A stretch of DNA of 64,000 bases, taken from Sphingomonas faeni (GTDB lineage: Bacteria; Pseudomonadota; Alphaproteobacteria; Sphingomonadales; Sphingomonadaceae). How positions within the stretch are numbered: position 1 is the stretch's first letter; the number at the start of each line of letters is the position of its first letter. Below the pieces are notes generated by a model. That model saw only the letters and a list, made by a program, of their open reading frames with translations, had not been told where the DNA came from and did not search any database. Position numbers and translations under genes: made by a program. Positions 34,052 to 44,000 of this stretch are shown here, piece by piece. The DNA lies in contig NZ_JAUSZF010000001.1 of assembly GCF_030817315.1 (NCBI RefSeq), forward strand, positions 2,216,501 to 2,280,500, given 5' to 3'.

Positions 34052-35031
34052 TGCGGCATCTCGACATGCCCGCCAAAGCCATAGCGCATCGCCGACAACA
34101 GCTTGTCGCCGAACGTATGGTCCACCCGGCTGCGATAGCGCGCATACAGCGCCGCGCTCAGCACGTTGGCCGGCACCTTCTCCTCCATCGCCGCGTCGAT
34201 CGTCCACTGGCCCTCGCCCGAGTCCGCGACGCTGCCGCTGAATCCTTCGAGCGTGCCGTCCTTCGCCAGCGCGATCGCCGACAGGTCGAGCAGCCACGAC
34301 GAGATCACGCTGCCCCGACGCCAGACTTCGGCGACGTCGGTCAGGTTGATGTCGAAGCGCTCCTCCTCCGCGACATGCTCGCCGGACTTGCCCTTGAGGA
34401 TGTCGAAGCCCTCGGCATAGGCCTGCATCAGGCCGTATTCGATGCCGTTATGGACCATCTTGACGAAGTGCCCGGCGCCCGAGGGGCCTGCATGAATATA
34501 GCCCTTCTCGGCGCGCGGATCGGCCTGACCCTCGACGCGGCCCGGCGTGCGGACGATGTCGCCCATGCCCGGTGCGAGCGTCTCGAAGATCGGATCGAGG
34601 TAATCGACCGTTTCCTTGTCGCCGCCGATCATCATGCAATAGCCGCGTTCGAGGCCCCAGACGCCGCCAGACGTGCCGACGTCGACGTAATGGATGCCCT
34701 TTTCGGCCAGTTCCTTCGCGCGGCGGACGTCGTCCTTGTAGAAGCTGTTACCGCCGTCGATGATGATGTCACCGTCGTTAGCTTTGGCCGCGATCGCCTG
34801 GACGGTGCTCTCGGTCGGCTCGCCCGCAGGCACCATGACCCACCAGATCGCCGGCGTGTCGAGCTTGGCGCGCATGTCGTCGAGCGAATCCGCGCCTTCC
34901 GCGCCATCGGCCGCGAGCGTCTTCACGGCTTCGGCGTCGCGGTCATAGGCGACGACCTCATGGCCGTTTTTCATCAACCGGCGCGCGATATTGCCGCCCA
35001 TCCGGCCGAGGCCGATCAGTCCGATTTTCAT
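34048..35031 (-). CDS. gnd: 6-phosphogluconate dehydrogenase, decarboxylating (short type)
   Basis: A 327-residue enzyme that oxidises 6-phosphogluconate to ribulose 5-phosphate and CO2. It is the shorter GndA/YqeC-type subfamily, not the ~470-residue enzyme. Seen: cofactor site [17 protein letters not shown] (3-19), the substrate segment [15 protein letters not shown] and the catalytic [17 protein letters not shown]. The ATG at 35031 follows a repeat; extra in-frame codons upstream ([11 protein letters not shown]) are repeat sequence. First of a coupled series with two HAD phosphatases. Confidence 0.93.
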   Translation of the reverse strand: MKIGLIGLGRMGGNIARRLMKNGHEVVAYDRDAEAVKTLAADGAEGADSLDDMRAKLDTPAIWWVMVPAGEPTESTVQAIAAKANDGDIIIDGGNSFYKDDVRRAKELAEKGIHYVDVGTSGGVWGLERGYCMMIGGDKETVDYLDPIFETLAPGMGDIVRTPGRVEGQADPRAEKGYIHAGPSGAGHFVKMVHNGIEYGLMQAYAEGFDILKGKSGEHVAEEERFDINLTDVAEVWRRGSVISSWLLDLSAIALAKDGTLEGFSGSVADSGEGQWTIDAAMEEKVPANVLSAALYARYRSRVDHTFGDKLLSAMRYGFGGHVEMPQ

Positions 35032-35048
35032 GGATAATTCCTTACTTA

Positions 35049-35150
35049 CCCCCTCTCCCCTCCGGGGAGAGGGTTGGGGTGAGGGGTAGTTGGCGAGGAC
35101 AGCGCTCGCGGCGCCCCTCACCCCGGCCCTCTCCCCGCAGGGGAGAGGGT
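35049..35150. repeat. palindromic repeat family D-like, copy 5
   Basis: CCCCTCTCCCCTCCGGGGAG and CTCTCCCCGCAGGGGAGAGG arms; fills the gap between tal and gnd on an otherwise continuous transcript. Confidence 0.8.
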
Positions 35151-35160
35151 GCAGAAAGAC

Positions 35161-36285
35161 TTACGCCGTCGCGGGCTGCTTCTTTGCGATCGAGCCGAGC
35201 AGATCGTCGAACGCCTTCACGAACGATGCGACGCCCTCTTCGACCAGCTTGCCGGTCACGCCGTTGAGGTCGAGCCCCAGCCGCTCGGCTTCCGCCAGCA
35301 CATGCTTCGCCTGATCGACGTCCTGCGTGATCGTCTCCGCCGCAGTGCCATGGTCGCGGAACGCGTCCATCGTCTTCGGCGGCATCGTGTTGACCGTATC
35401 CTTGCCGATCAGCGTGTCGATATACAGCGTATCCGGATAGCTCGGATCCTTCACACCGGTCGATGCCCACAACAGCCGCTGCGGCTGCGCGCCCTTGGCG
35501 ACGAGCGCCTGCCAGCGGTCCGACTTCAGGAAGTCGAGATACCATTGATAGGCCATCTTGGCGTTGGCGATCGCGACCTTGCCGCGGATCGCCTTGAGCG
35601 CCTCCGCCTCGGCATCGCCCTTCTCGACTCGCGCATCGATCTCCTTGTCGATCGATGCATCGATACGGCTGACGAAGAAGCTGGCGACGCTGGCGATCTT
35701 GTCGATCGGCTGCCCCTGCTTGACGCGCTCCTCGAGACCCGCCGCATACGCCTCGGCAACGCGGATATACGCGTCGAGCGCGAACAGCAGCGTGACGTTG
35801 ACGTTGATCCCGCTCGCGATCGTCGAGGAGATCGCCGGACCGCCCGCAAGCGTTCCCGGGATCTTGATCATCAGGTTCGGCCGATCAACCGCAGCCCACA
35901 GCTTCTTCGCCTCGGCGATCGTCGCGTCGGTATCGTCCGAGATGTACGGCGACACCTCCAGGCTGACATAGCCGTCCTTCGCGTCGAGCTTGTCGTACAC
36001 CGGCTTCAGCGTCTCCGCCGCTGCCTTGATGTCCTGGATCGCGAGATGCTCGTAGCGGTCGATGGTTGCCGCGCCGGGGTTCTCCTCGTCGTACTTCGCC
36101 AGCGTCGAGTCATAGGCGTCGCCATGCCCCATCGCCTTTTCGAAGATCGACGGGTTCGACGTGACACCCGTCAGGCCGTCCTCGTCGACCAGCTTCTGGA
36201 GACCGCCGGCCTCCAGGAACTTCCGATCGACGAAATCGAGCCATACCGCCTGGCCGAAGCCTTCGAGATTGTTGAGCGCACCCAT
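35161..36285 (-). CDS. tal: transaldolase
   Basis: A 374-residue transaldolase that transfers dihydroxyacetone between sedoheptulose 7-phosphate and glyceraldehyde 3-phosphate. Family marks: GLTGVTSNPSIFEKAM near residue 40, the Schiff-base lysine in LMIKIPGT, NVNVTLLFALDAYIRVAEAY, and RLLWASTGVKDPSYPDTLY near the C-terminus. This is the longer type often encoded beside tkt. Its ATG shares one base with the tkt stop (TGATG at 36283-36287). The reading frame extends upstream into tkt as a shadow. Confidence 0.95.
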   Translation of the reverse strand: MGALNNLEGFGQAVWLDFVDRKFLEAGGLQKLVDEDGLTGVTSNPSIFEKAMGHGDAYDSTLAKYDEENPGAATIDRYEHLAIQDIKAAAETLKPVYDKLDAKDGYVSLEVSPYISDDTDATIAEAKKLWAAVDRPNLMIKIPGTLAGGPAISSTIASGINVNVTLLFALDAYIRVAEAYAAGLEERVKQGQPIDKIASVASFFVSRIDASIDKEIDARVEKGDAEAEALKAIRGKVAIANAKMAYQWYLDFLKSDRWQALVAKGAQPQRLLWASTGVKDPSYPDTLYIDTLIGKDTVNTMPPKTMDAFRDHGTAAETITQDVDQAKHVLAEAERLGLDLNGVTGKLVEEGVASFVKAFDDLLGSIAKKQPATA

Positions 36286-38375
36286 CACTTGGTCTCCATC
36301 ACTTGGCGGGCGACCTTGACGACATTGTCGACGGTGAACCCGAACTTGTCCTGCAACTTGGCGAGCGGTGCCGAAGCACCGAAGGTCGACATCGTCACGG
36401 TCGCGCCGTCGAGCCCGACATAGCGGTCCCAACCGATCGACCCGGCCATCTCGATCGCAACGCGCGCCCGCACTTCACGTGGCAGCACGCTTTCCTTGTA
36501 CGCCGCGTCCTGCAATTCGTAGCGATACCAGCTCGGCATCGACACGACCCGGCTCTTCACGCCGTCCGCCTTCAGCTTCTCGTGCGCGTCGACCGCAAGC
36601 GACACTTCGCTGCCGCTCGCAATCAGGATCACGTCGGGCGTGCCGTCACTGTCGGCCAGCACGTAGCCGCCCTTCTCAAGCCCGTCCGCGCTCGCATACT
36701 TGGTCCGGTCGAGCGTCGGCAGAGCCTGGCGCGACATGATCAATGCGGCAGGCGTGCTGGCGTCCTTCAGGACCGCCTTCCACGCCGCGACGACTTCGTT
36801 CGCATCGCTTGGACGGATCGTGTCGAGCCCCGGGATCGCGCGCAGCGTGGCAAGATGCTCGATCGGCTGGTGCGTAGGGCCGTCCTCGCCGACGCCGATC
36901 GAGTCGTGCGTGAACACCCAGATCGCGCCGACTTCCATGATCGCCGACAGGCGCACCGGGGCGCGCATGTAATCGACGAACACCAGGAAGGTGGAGCCGT
37001 AGGAGCGCAGGTGCGACAGCGCCATGCCGTTGACGATAGCGCCCATGCCATGTTCGCGAATGCCGAAATGGAAGTTCCGGCCGGCGTAGTTGTCGCCCTC
37101 GAACGATGGCTGGCCTTTGATGTCGGTCTTGGTCGACGGCGCGAGATCGGCCGAACCGCCGATCAGCCACGGCACGTTCTTGGCAATCGCGTTAAGCACC
37201 TTGCCACCCGAGTCACGGCTGGCGACGCCCTTGGCATCCGCCTCGAAGGTCGGGATGTCGGCATCCCAGCCCTCGGGCAGCTCGTCCTTGAGCAGCAGGT
37301 CCAACTCGGCCGACAGCTCGGGATAGGCATCACGATACTTGTCGGTCAGCGCGACCCATTCGTCGCGCAGCTTCGCGCCACGCTCGGCGATCGCACCGTT
37401 GAAATGCTCGATCACGCCGTCGGGCACGTAGAACGACTTGTCCTCGGGCCAGCCATAGGCCTGCTTGGTCAGGCGGATATTTTCCTCGCCGAGCGGCTCG
37501 CCGTGCGCCTTCTCGCTGCCCGCCTTGGGGCTGCCGTAACCGATCACCGAATGCACGACGATGAAGGTCGGCTTGTCGTTGGTCGCCTTGAACGTCTCAA
37601 TCGCACGGGTCAGCGCGGCGGTATCGTTCGCATCGTCGACATGGATGACGTTCCAGCCATACGCATCAAAGCGCAGGCCGACATCCTCGTCGAACGCCAG
37701 ATCGGTCGCGCCCTCGATCGAGATGTGGTTGCTGTCGTAGATCCAGCACAGATTGCTAAGCTTGAGGTGACCGGCAAGGCTCGCCGCCTCGGCCGAAACG
37801 CCCTCCATCATGTCGCCGTCGCCACAGATCGTGTAGACGTCATGGTCGAACAGCGTGAAGCCATCCTTGTTGTAGCGCGCGGCGAGCCAACGCTCGGCGA
37901 TCGCCATGCCGACCGAATTGCCGCAACCCTGGCCGAGCGGGCCGGTCGTCGTCTCGACGCCGGTGGTGTGACGATATTCGGGGTGGCCGGGGGTCTTGGA
38001 CGAAAGCTGGCGGAACTGCTTGATGTCGTCGAGGCTGACGGCTTCCTTGCCGCTCTTCTCGCCGTCCGCGCCGATCTCTTCGATCTTGGCGAGGTGGATC
38101 AGCGCATAGAGCAGCATCGACGCATGGCCGACCGACAGCACGAAACGGTCGCGGTTGGGCCAGTCGGCATGCTTGGGATCGTAGCGCAGGAACTTCGACC
38201 AGAGCGTGTAGCCGACCGGTGCCAGCGCCATAGGCGTGCCGGGATGGCCCGAATTCGCCTTCTGCACCGCGTCCATCGACAGCGTGCGGATGGTATCGAT
38301 CGCTAGACGCTCGGGGGAGCCGTCCTCGTGCAGCATGGGGTCCGCCTTGGGGGCGGCGGTTGCGGTATCGGTCAT
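36285..38375 (-). CDS. tkt: transketolase
   Basis: A 696-residue thiamine diphosphate enzyme of the non-oxidative pentose phosphate pathway. Seen: SGHPGTPMALAPVGYTLW, TTGPLGQGCGNSVGMAIAER, the ThDP/metal motif GDGDMMEGVSAEAASLAGHLKL...YDSNHISIEG, then the pyrimidine domain with NFHFGIREHGMGAIVNGMAL and DSIGVGEDGPTHQPIEHLATLR. Length and all catalytic blocks are normal. It sits 68 bases downstream of rpiA and is coupled to tal. Confidence 0.96.
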   Translation of the reverse strand: MTDTATAAPKADPMLHEDGSPERLAIDTIRTLSMDAVQKANSGHPGTPMALAPVGYTLWSKFLRYDPKHADWPNRDRFVLSVGHASMLLYALIHLAKIEEIGADGEKSGKEAVSLDDIKQFRQLSSKTPGHPEYRHTTGVETTTGPLGQGCGNSVGMAIAERWLAARYNKDGFTLFDHDVYTICGDGDMMEGVSAEAASLAGHLKLSNLCWIYDSNHISIEGATDLAFDEDVGLRFDAYGWNVIHVDDANDTAALTRAIETFKATNDKPTFIVVHSVIGYGSPKAGSEKAHGEPLGEENIRLTKQAYGWPEDKSFYVPDGVIEHFNGAIAERGAKLRDEWVALTDKYRDAYPELSAELDLLLKDELPEGWDADIPTFEADAKGVASRDSGGKVLNAIAKNVPWLIGGSADLAPSTKTDIKGQPSFEGDNYAGRNFHFGIREHGMGAIVNGMALSHLRSYGSTFLVFVDYMRAPVRLSAIMEVGAIWVFTHDSIGVGEDGPTHQPIEHLATLRAIPGLDTIRPSDANEVVAAWKAVLKDASTPAALIMSRQALPTLDRTKYASADGLEKGGYVLADSDGTPDVILIASGSEVSLAVDAHEKLKADGVKSRVVSMPSWYRYELQDAAYKESVLPREVRARVAIEMAGSIGWDRYVGLDGATVTMSTFGASAPLAKLQDKFGFTVDNVVKVARQVMETK

Positions 38376-38443
38376 GGAAAAGCCTCGCTCTAGACGGTGA
38401 CCGAACGCCGCGCATCCGATCTGGTTGCCAACATAGGACGCCT

Positions 38444-39118
38444 TTAGTCGGATGCACCCACCCGTTCCAGTCGCGTAACAACGCCATTCGTTGCAATATA
38501 TGCTGCGTCGACCTCGTCGAGGAACAGCCCGTGGCCGAGAATACCAGGGATCGCCGACAGCGTGGCGGCGGTTGCGCGGGGGTCTTCAAGCGTGGCGAAG
38601 TGGCAGTCGACGACGAGATTGCCCTGATCCGTCCGGTAGTTGTCGCGGATGACCGGCGCCGCACCCATGTCGGTCAGCACGCGCATCACATAGGCCAACG
38701 CGAACGGCAGCACCTCGACCGGCAGCTTGACCGCGCCGATCCGTTCGACCTGCTTCGACCCATCCGCGATCACGATCATCCGTGCCGAGGACGCGGCGAC
38801 GATCTTCTCCCGCAACATCGCCCCGCCCGCGCCCTTGATCGCGAAGCACCGCGAGTCGATCTCGTCCGCACCGTCGATCGTCAGGTCGACCGCGGCGATG
38901 TCGGCGAAGTCGAGGACATCGATCCCGACTTCGCGCGCGAGTTTGCCGCTGGCGTCAGACGTCACCACCGCCCGGATCGCCAAGCCATCAGCGACCCGCT
39001 CACCAAGCGCCCGGATCGCAAACGCAGCGGTCGAACCGGTGCCAAGGCCGACGAGCATCCCGGCCCGAACCTCTTGCACGGCAGCGACTGCCGCCGCCTT
39101 CTTGTCATCGTCGATCAT
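38444..39118 (-). CDS. rpiA: ribose-5-phosphate isomerase A
   Basis: Interconverts ribose 5-phosphate and ribulose 5-phosphate. Motifs: VGLGTGSTAAFAIRAL (phosphate loop), VTSDASGKLA, LTIDGADEID (catalytic Asp region) and IKGAGGAMLREKIVA with the catalytic Glu/Lys region. From ATG 39118 the protein is 224 residues and begins MIDDDKKAAAVAAVQ, matching the family. An ATG at 39148 would add ten residues but lies inside a 20-base tandem repeat, so the shorter form is preferred. It leads the pentose phosphate gene run. Confidence 0.92.
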   Translation of the reverse strand: MIDDDKKAAAVAAVQEVRAGMLVGLGTGSTAAFAIRALGERVADGLAIRAVVTSDASGKLAREVGIDVLDFADIAAVDLTIDGADEIDSRCFAIKGAGGAMLREKIVAASSARMIVIADGSKQVERIGAVKLPVEVLPFALAYVMRVLTDMGAAPVIRDNYRTDQGNLVVDCHFATLEDPRATAATLSAIPGILGHGLFLDEVDAAYIATNGVVTRLERVGASD

Positions 39119-39141
39119 CGCAGCCGCCCCAAAAAGCCCGT

Positions 39142-39261
39142 CCGTCATCCTGACGAATCACCCGTTACCCTGACGAACCATCCGCCATCCGCACGAACCA
39201 CCCGTCATCCTGACGAACCATCCGTCACCTCGACGTACCATCCGTCATCATGACGAAAGTC
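39142..39261. repeat. six tandem copies of a 20-base unit
   Basis: Units start at 39142, 39162, 39182, 39202, 39222 and 39242, each reading close to CCGTCATCCTGACGAACCAT. The unit is the terminal arm of palindrome family A, and the last unit runs straight into a family A copy. Confidence 0.9.
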
Positions 39262-39323
39262 AGGACCCAGAGCCACAAACGATCCCCTCGCAACTCTGGA
39301 TCCTGACTTTCGTCAGGATGACG
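39243..39323. repeat. palindromic repeat family A, copy 7
   Basis: Arms CGTCATCATGACGAAAGTC and GACTTTCGTCAGGATGACG; shares its left end with the 20-base tandem array. Confidence 0.85.
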
Positions 39324-39402
39324 GCGTGCGCGAAAGTCCGTCCGAGCCCCGCCAACGCCACACCGCCACACCGCCACACCACCATCACCATGCCACCGCC
39401 AG

Positions 39403-39504
39403 CACCCCGGCGAAGGCCGGGGCCCAGTTGGAAAGGTCACAGTAACGACGGACCGCGTTCCATTAGCAACGTCGCCCAACTGGGCCCCGGCCTCCGCCGG
39501 GGTG
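39403..39504. repeat. palindromic repeat family B, copy 3
   Basis: CACCCCGGCGAAGGCCGGGG and CCCCGGCCTCCGCCGGGGTG arms. Confidence 0.85.
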
Positions 39505-39559
39505 GCGGTGGCCGCGGGCCACGGGCTGCGCTTCTAATTGCGGGAGCGCATCCCTTCCT

Positions 39560-39610
39560 TGTTCTCTCGCGAAGGCGGGAGCCCAGTCTCGCCCCCCGCC
39601 TTCGCAAGGA
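39560..39610. repeat. palindromic repeat family C, copy 2
   Basis: TTCTCTCGCGAAGGCGGGAG and CCCCCCGCCTTCGCAAGGA arms. Confidence 0.75.
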
Positions 39611-39785
39611 AAAAATCTCATGCAGATTGCCGGAAGCCCCACGAACCACCCCTCGCACAAACAAACCAGGTTACTCTTTCTACCCTATTTCTCACCCCCG
39701 CTTTTCAACTGACACACTTCTGGTACATCCTCGTGGTTTAGCCCGACCAACAGCTGCCCCCACCGATCGCGAGCGGATACCAAAC

Positions 39786-41015
39786 TTGATAGCCACACGA
39801 TTCTCTGCACGGCGGTGCGCCGTCCTGCTGGTGCCCGCACTGGCGCTCGCAGCCTGTTCCGGCGGCGGCGACGATAAGGCACAAGGCAAGGCCGGTCGCG
39901 GCGGCCAGCCCGGCCAGGGCACGCCCACCGTCGGCTATGTCGTCGTCCAGCCGACCAGCGTCGCGATGACCACCGAACTCAGCGGCCGCACCACCGCATT
40001 CGAAAGCTCGGACGTCCGGCCCCAGGTCACCGGCATCATCCGCCGCCGCTTCTTCACCGAGGGCACGCTCGTCAAGAAGGGCCAGCCGCTTTACGAGATC
40101 GACCCGCGCCTCTATCGCGCCGCCGCCAACGAAGCGCAGGCCAACCTCCAGAGCGCGCGCGCCAACCAGCAGGCGCAGACCATCCTCGCCGAGCGCTACA
40201 AGCCGCTCGCCGACATGGAGGCGATCAGCAAACAGGATTACACCAACGCGGTCGCGACCTCGCGCCAGGCTACCGCCTCGGTCGCGCAGACCCGCGCCGC
40301 GCTGGAGACCGCGCAGATCAACCTGAAGTTCACGACCGTCCCCGCGCCGATCACCGGCCGCATCGGCCGTTCGCTGTTCACCGTCGGCGCGCTCGTCTCG
40401 GCGACGCAGACCGATCCGCTCGCGCAGATCCAGCGACTCGATCCGATGTTCGTCGATATCCAGCAATCGTCCGGCGACCTGCTCGCGCTACGCCGGTCGC
40501 TCGGTCAGAACGGCATCGTCCCGACCGAGGCCCAGGTTCACCTGACGCTGGAAGACGGCAGCGAATATGGCGCGACCGGCACCGTCCAGTTCGCCGAGGC
40601 GCTCGTCAACACCCAGACCGGCACCGTGACGCTGCGCGCGCGCTTCCCCAATCCGCAGGGGCTTCTGCTCCCCGGCATGTTCGTCCAGGCCAAGTTCGCG
40701 CAGGCGATCAACCAGCGCGCGTTCCTCGTGCCGCAGGCGGGCGTCTCGCGTGATGCCAAGGGCAACGCGACGGTCTATGTCGTCGATGCGAACAACAAGG
40801 CGGTGCAGAAGAATATCAAGGCTGACCGCACGCAGGGCGCGTTCTGGGTGGTCACCAGCGGGCTCAACCCCGGCGACCGGATCATCACGCAGGGGCTGTC
40901 GAAGATCGCCCCGAACCAGGGCGTGAAGCCGGTGCCGGAAAACACCGAGCAAAAGATCGAAGCGCCCAAGGGTGATTCCTCAGGCGGCCAGTCCAGCCAG
41001 AAAAAGGCCGGCTAA
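39786..41015 (+). CDS. RND efflux system periplasmic adaptor subunit (MexA/AcrA type)
   Basis: A lipoprotein of about 409 residues that links the inner-membrane pump to the outer-membrane channel. The signal peptide ends in the lipobox LALAACSGGG, followed by a short linker. Then come the barrel-sandwich halves (ELSGRTTAFESSDVRPQVTGII...GTLVKKGQPLYEIDPRLY and FTTVPAPITGRIGRSLFTVG), the helical hairpin between them (AQANLQSARANQQAQ...), and beta-barrel/membrane-proximal domains. No ATG precedes the signal peptide; TTG 39786 is the only sensible start in frame, with a weak GAGCGG before it. First gene of a three-gene efflux operon. Confidence 0.88.
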   Translation: MIATRFSARRCAVLLVPALALAACSGGGDDKAQGKAGRGGQPGQGTPTVGYVVVQPTSVAMTTELSGRTTAFESSDVRPQVTGIIRRRFFTEGTLVKKGQPLYEIDPRLYRAAANEAQANLQSARANQQAQTILAERYKPLADMEAISKQDYTNAVATSRQATASVAQTRAALETAQINLKFTTVPAPITGRIGRSLFTVGALVSATQTDPLAQIQRLDPMFVDIQQSSGDLLALRRSLGQNGIVPTEAQVHLTLEDGSEYGATGTVQFAEALVNTQTGTVTLRARFPNPQGLLLPGMFVQAKFAQAINQRAFLVPQAGVSRDAKGNATVYVVDANNKAVQKNIKADRTQGAFWVVTSGLNPGDRIITQGLSKIAPNQGVKPVPENTEQKIEAPKGDSSGGQSSQKKAG

Positions 41016-41021
41016 GCCCTT

Positions 41022-44000
41022 ATGTTATCCCGTGTCTTCATCGATCGCCCGATCTTCGCCTGGGTGCTCGCGATCATCGTGATGCTCGGCGGCATCGGTG
41101 CGATCATGGCGCTGCCGATCGCGCAATATCCCGACGTCGCGCCGCCGCAGGTCTCGATCCGCGCCAGCTTCCCCGGCGCCAACGCACAGACGATTCAGAA
41201 CAGCGTCACGCAGGTCGTCGAGCAATCGCTGACCGGGATCGACGGGCTGATCTATTTCAGCTCGTCCTCGTCGTCGCGCGGCTCGGTGTCGATCACCGTG
41301 ACGTTCGAAAAGGGCACCGATCCCGACATCGCGCAGGTCCAGGTCCAGAACCAGGTCCAGCAGACGATCTCGCGCCTGCCACAACAGGTCCAGCAACAAG
41401 GCCTCGTCGTCCGCAAGTCGAACCCGGACAACCTCCTGATCGTCGGCGTCTATGACGAGACCGACAAGCTGACCAACCAGGACGTGTCCGACTATCTCGT
41501 TTCGAACCTGCAGGATCCGCTCGGCCGCATTCCCGGCATCGGCGACAGCAACGTGTTCGGCGCGCAGTACGCGATGCGGATCTGGCTGAACCCGAACAAG
41601 CTGGCGAGCTTCCAGCTGATCCCGAGCGACGTGACGACCGCGATCCAGGCGCAGAACACCGAGGTCGCCGCCGGCGAACTCGGCGGCCAGCCCCAGCCCG
41701 ACACGCAGATGCTCAACGCGACCGTCACCGCGCAGTCGCGTCTCCAGACGCCCGAGCAGTTCGCCAACATCATCCTGAAGACCACCAACGACGGCGCCAC
41801 CGTGAAGCTGCGTGACGTCGCTCGGATCGAGCTGGGCGCCGAGAACTACAACGCACGCAGCCGCATCAACGCGCATCCTGGTGCCGGCATCGCGGTGCTG
41901 CTCGCGCCCGGCGCCGACGCGCTCAAGACCGCCGAGCTGGTCAAGGCCTATGTCGCCGACGCGGCAAAGAGCTTCCCGCCCGGCCTGAAATACGCCTACG
42001 CCAACGACACGACGAACTTTATCAAGCTGTCGATCGACGAGGTCGTCGAGACGCTGATCGAGGCGGTCATCCTCGTCGTCATCGTGATGTTCGTGTTCCT
42101 GCAAAGCTGGCGCGCGACGCTCATCCCGACGATCGCCGTGCCGGTCGTGCTGCTCGGCACGTTCGGCATCTTCTATCTCGCCGGATTCTCGATCAACACG
42201 CTCACGCTGTTCGGGCTCGTGCTCGCGATCGGCCTGCTCGTCGACGACGCGATCGTCGTGGTCGAGAATGTCGAGCGCCTGATGGAAGAGAATCCCGAGA
42301 TGACGCCTCGGGAGGCGACGATCGAGTCGATGAACGAGATCACCGTCGCACTGGTCGCGATCGCGCTCGTGCTGTCGGCGGTGTTCCTGCCGATGGCGTT
42401 CTTCGGCGGCTCGACCGGCGTGATCTACCGCCAGTTCTCGCTGACGATGGTTTCGGCGATGGTGCTGTCGGTGCTCGTCGCGCTGATCCTCAGCCCCGCG
42501 CTCACCGCGACCCTGCTCAAGCAGAAGAAGAAGGACGCGGAGGGCAACAACGAGAAGAGCTGGGGCGAACGCAAATTCCCGAAGGTCGCGCATGTCTTCA
42601 CGCGCGCCGGCGACAAGTTCAATTCGGCGTTCGAGAAGGGCACGCAGAAATACACCCGTGGCGTGCAATCGGTAATCAACCGGAAATGGCTGTTCCTGCT
42701 GATCTACGCGGGAACCGTGGCCTTGCTGGCGGTGCTGTTCCTGCGCCTTCCGACGGGCTTCCTGCCGACCGAGGATCAGGGCACCGGCATCGTTCAGTTC
42801 CAGCTTCCCGCCGGCGCCACGCAAGGCCGCACCTTCGCGCTGCAAAAGCGGATCGAGCAATATTACCTGACCAACGAGAAGGCGAACGTCGGGACGATGT
42901 TCACCGTCAGCGGCGGCGGCGGCGGTGGCGCAAGCGGCCAGAACACCGGCCAGGGCTTCATCTCGTTCGCACCCTGGGAGGACCGCAAGGGCAAGGAAAA
43001 CACCGCCGACGCGATCACCGGTCGCGCTTCTCAGGCGTTTGCCGGCTTCCGCGACGCGCAGGTCTATTCGCTCGTCCCCCCCGCGATCCGCGGCCTTGGT
43101 TCGTCGAACGGCTTCACGATGGAGCTGCAGAACAGCGGCAGCCTCTCGCAGGTCCAATTCAACGCCGCGCGCGACAAGTTGCTCGCGCTCGCCCGCGCCG
43201 ACTCGTCGCTCACCGCGATCCGCCTTACCGAACTGCCCGACGTCGCAACCCTGCGCGTCGATGCCGACCAGCAGAAGCTGTCCGCGCTGGGGCTGACGCA
43301 GGCCAACGTGAACTCGACGCTGTCGACCGCTTGGGGCGGGCAATATGTGAACGACTTCATCGACCGCGGTCGCGTGAAGCGCGTGTTCGTCCAGGGCGAT
43401 GCGCAGTTCCGTGCGCAGCCGTCCGATCTCAGCCAATGGTTCGTCCGCGGGTCGAACGGCCAGATGGCGCCGTTCTCGTCCTTCGCCAAGACCAGCTGGG
43501 GCCAGGCGCCGACGACGCTCTCGCGCTTCAACGGCATCTCGTCCTACGAGATCCAGGGAGCCGGCGCGCCGGGCGTCAGCTCGGGCGACGCGATGACCAG
43601 GATCGCCGAACTCGCCGGCCAGATCCCGGGCACCTCGATCGCGTGGGCCGGGTTGTCGTATCAGGAACGCCTGTCCTCGGGTCAGGCCCCCTTGCTCTAC
43701 GGCCTGTCGCTGCTCGTCGTCTTCCTGTGCCTAGCCGCGCTCTACGAGAGCTGGACGATCCCGATCGCGGTGCTGCTCGTCATTCCGCTCGGCCTCGTCG
43801 GAGCGATCCTCGCGGTGACGCTGCGTGGCCTCATCAACGACGTCTATCTTCAGATCGGCCTGCTCACGACGATGGGGCTGGCGGCGAAGAACGCGATCCT
43901 GATGATCGAATTCGCCGAGCAGGAGGAGAAGAAGGGCAAGCGCGTCATCGAGGCGGCAATGTCCGCCGCGAAGATTCGTCTGCGCCCGATCCTGATGACC

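Larger units (their letters stand above)
39119..39785. other. gene-free gap with tandem and palindromic repeats
   Basis: Divergent gap of ~670 bases between rpiA and the efflux operon. It holds a 6 x 20-base tandem repeat (39142-39261), a family A copy, a short CCGCCACAC tandem (about 39362-39382), a family B copy and a family C copy. The last ~170 bases (39615-39785) are the only AT-richer part and probably hold the efflux promoter; no gene is supported. Confidence 0.75.

Noticed and set aside
41025..43436. Very long open frame on the minus strand opposite the RND pump (about 800 codons)
   Set aside because: Composition is Arg/Asp/Gln/His-rich with no domains. It mirrors the codon structure of a clear AcrB-type gene; such antisense frames are expected at this GC content. 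The same applies to the frame opposite nrdA (49932-51947), the plus-strand frames opposite tkt (36303-38306) and the porin (17849-19714).
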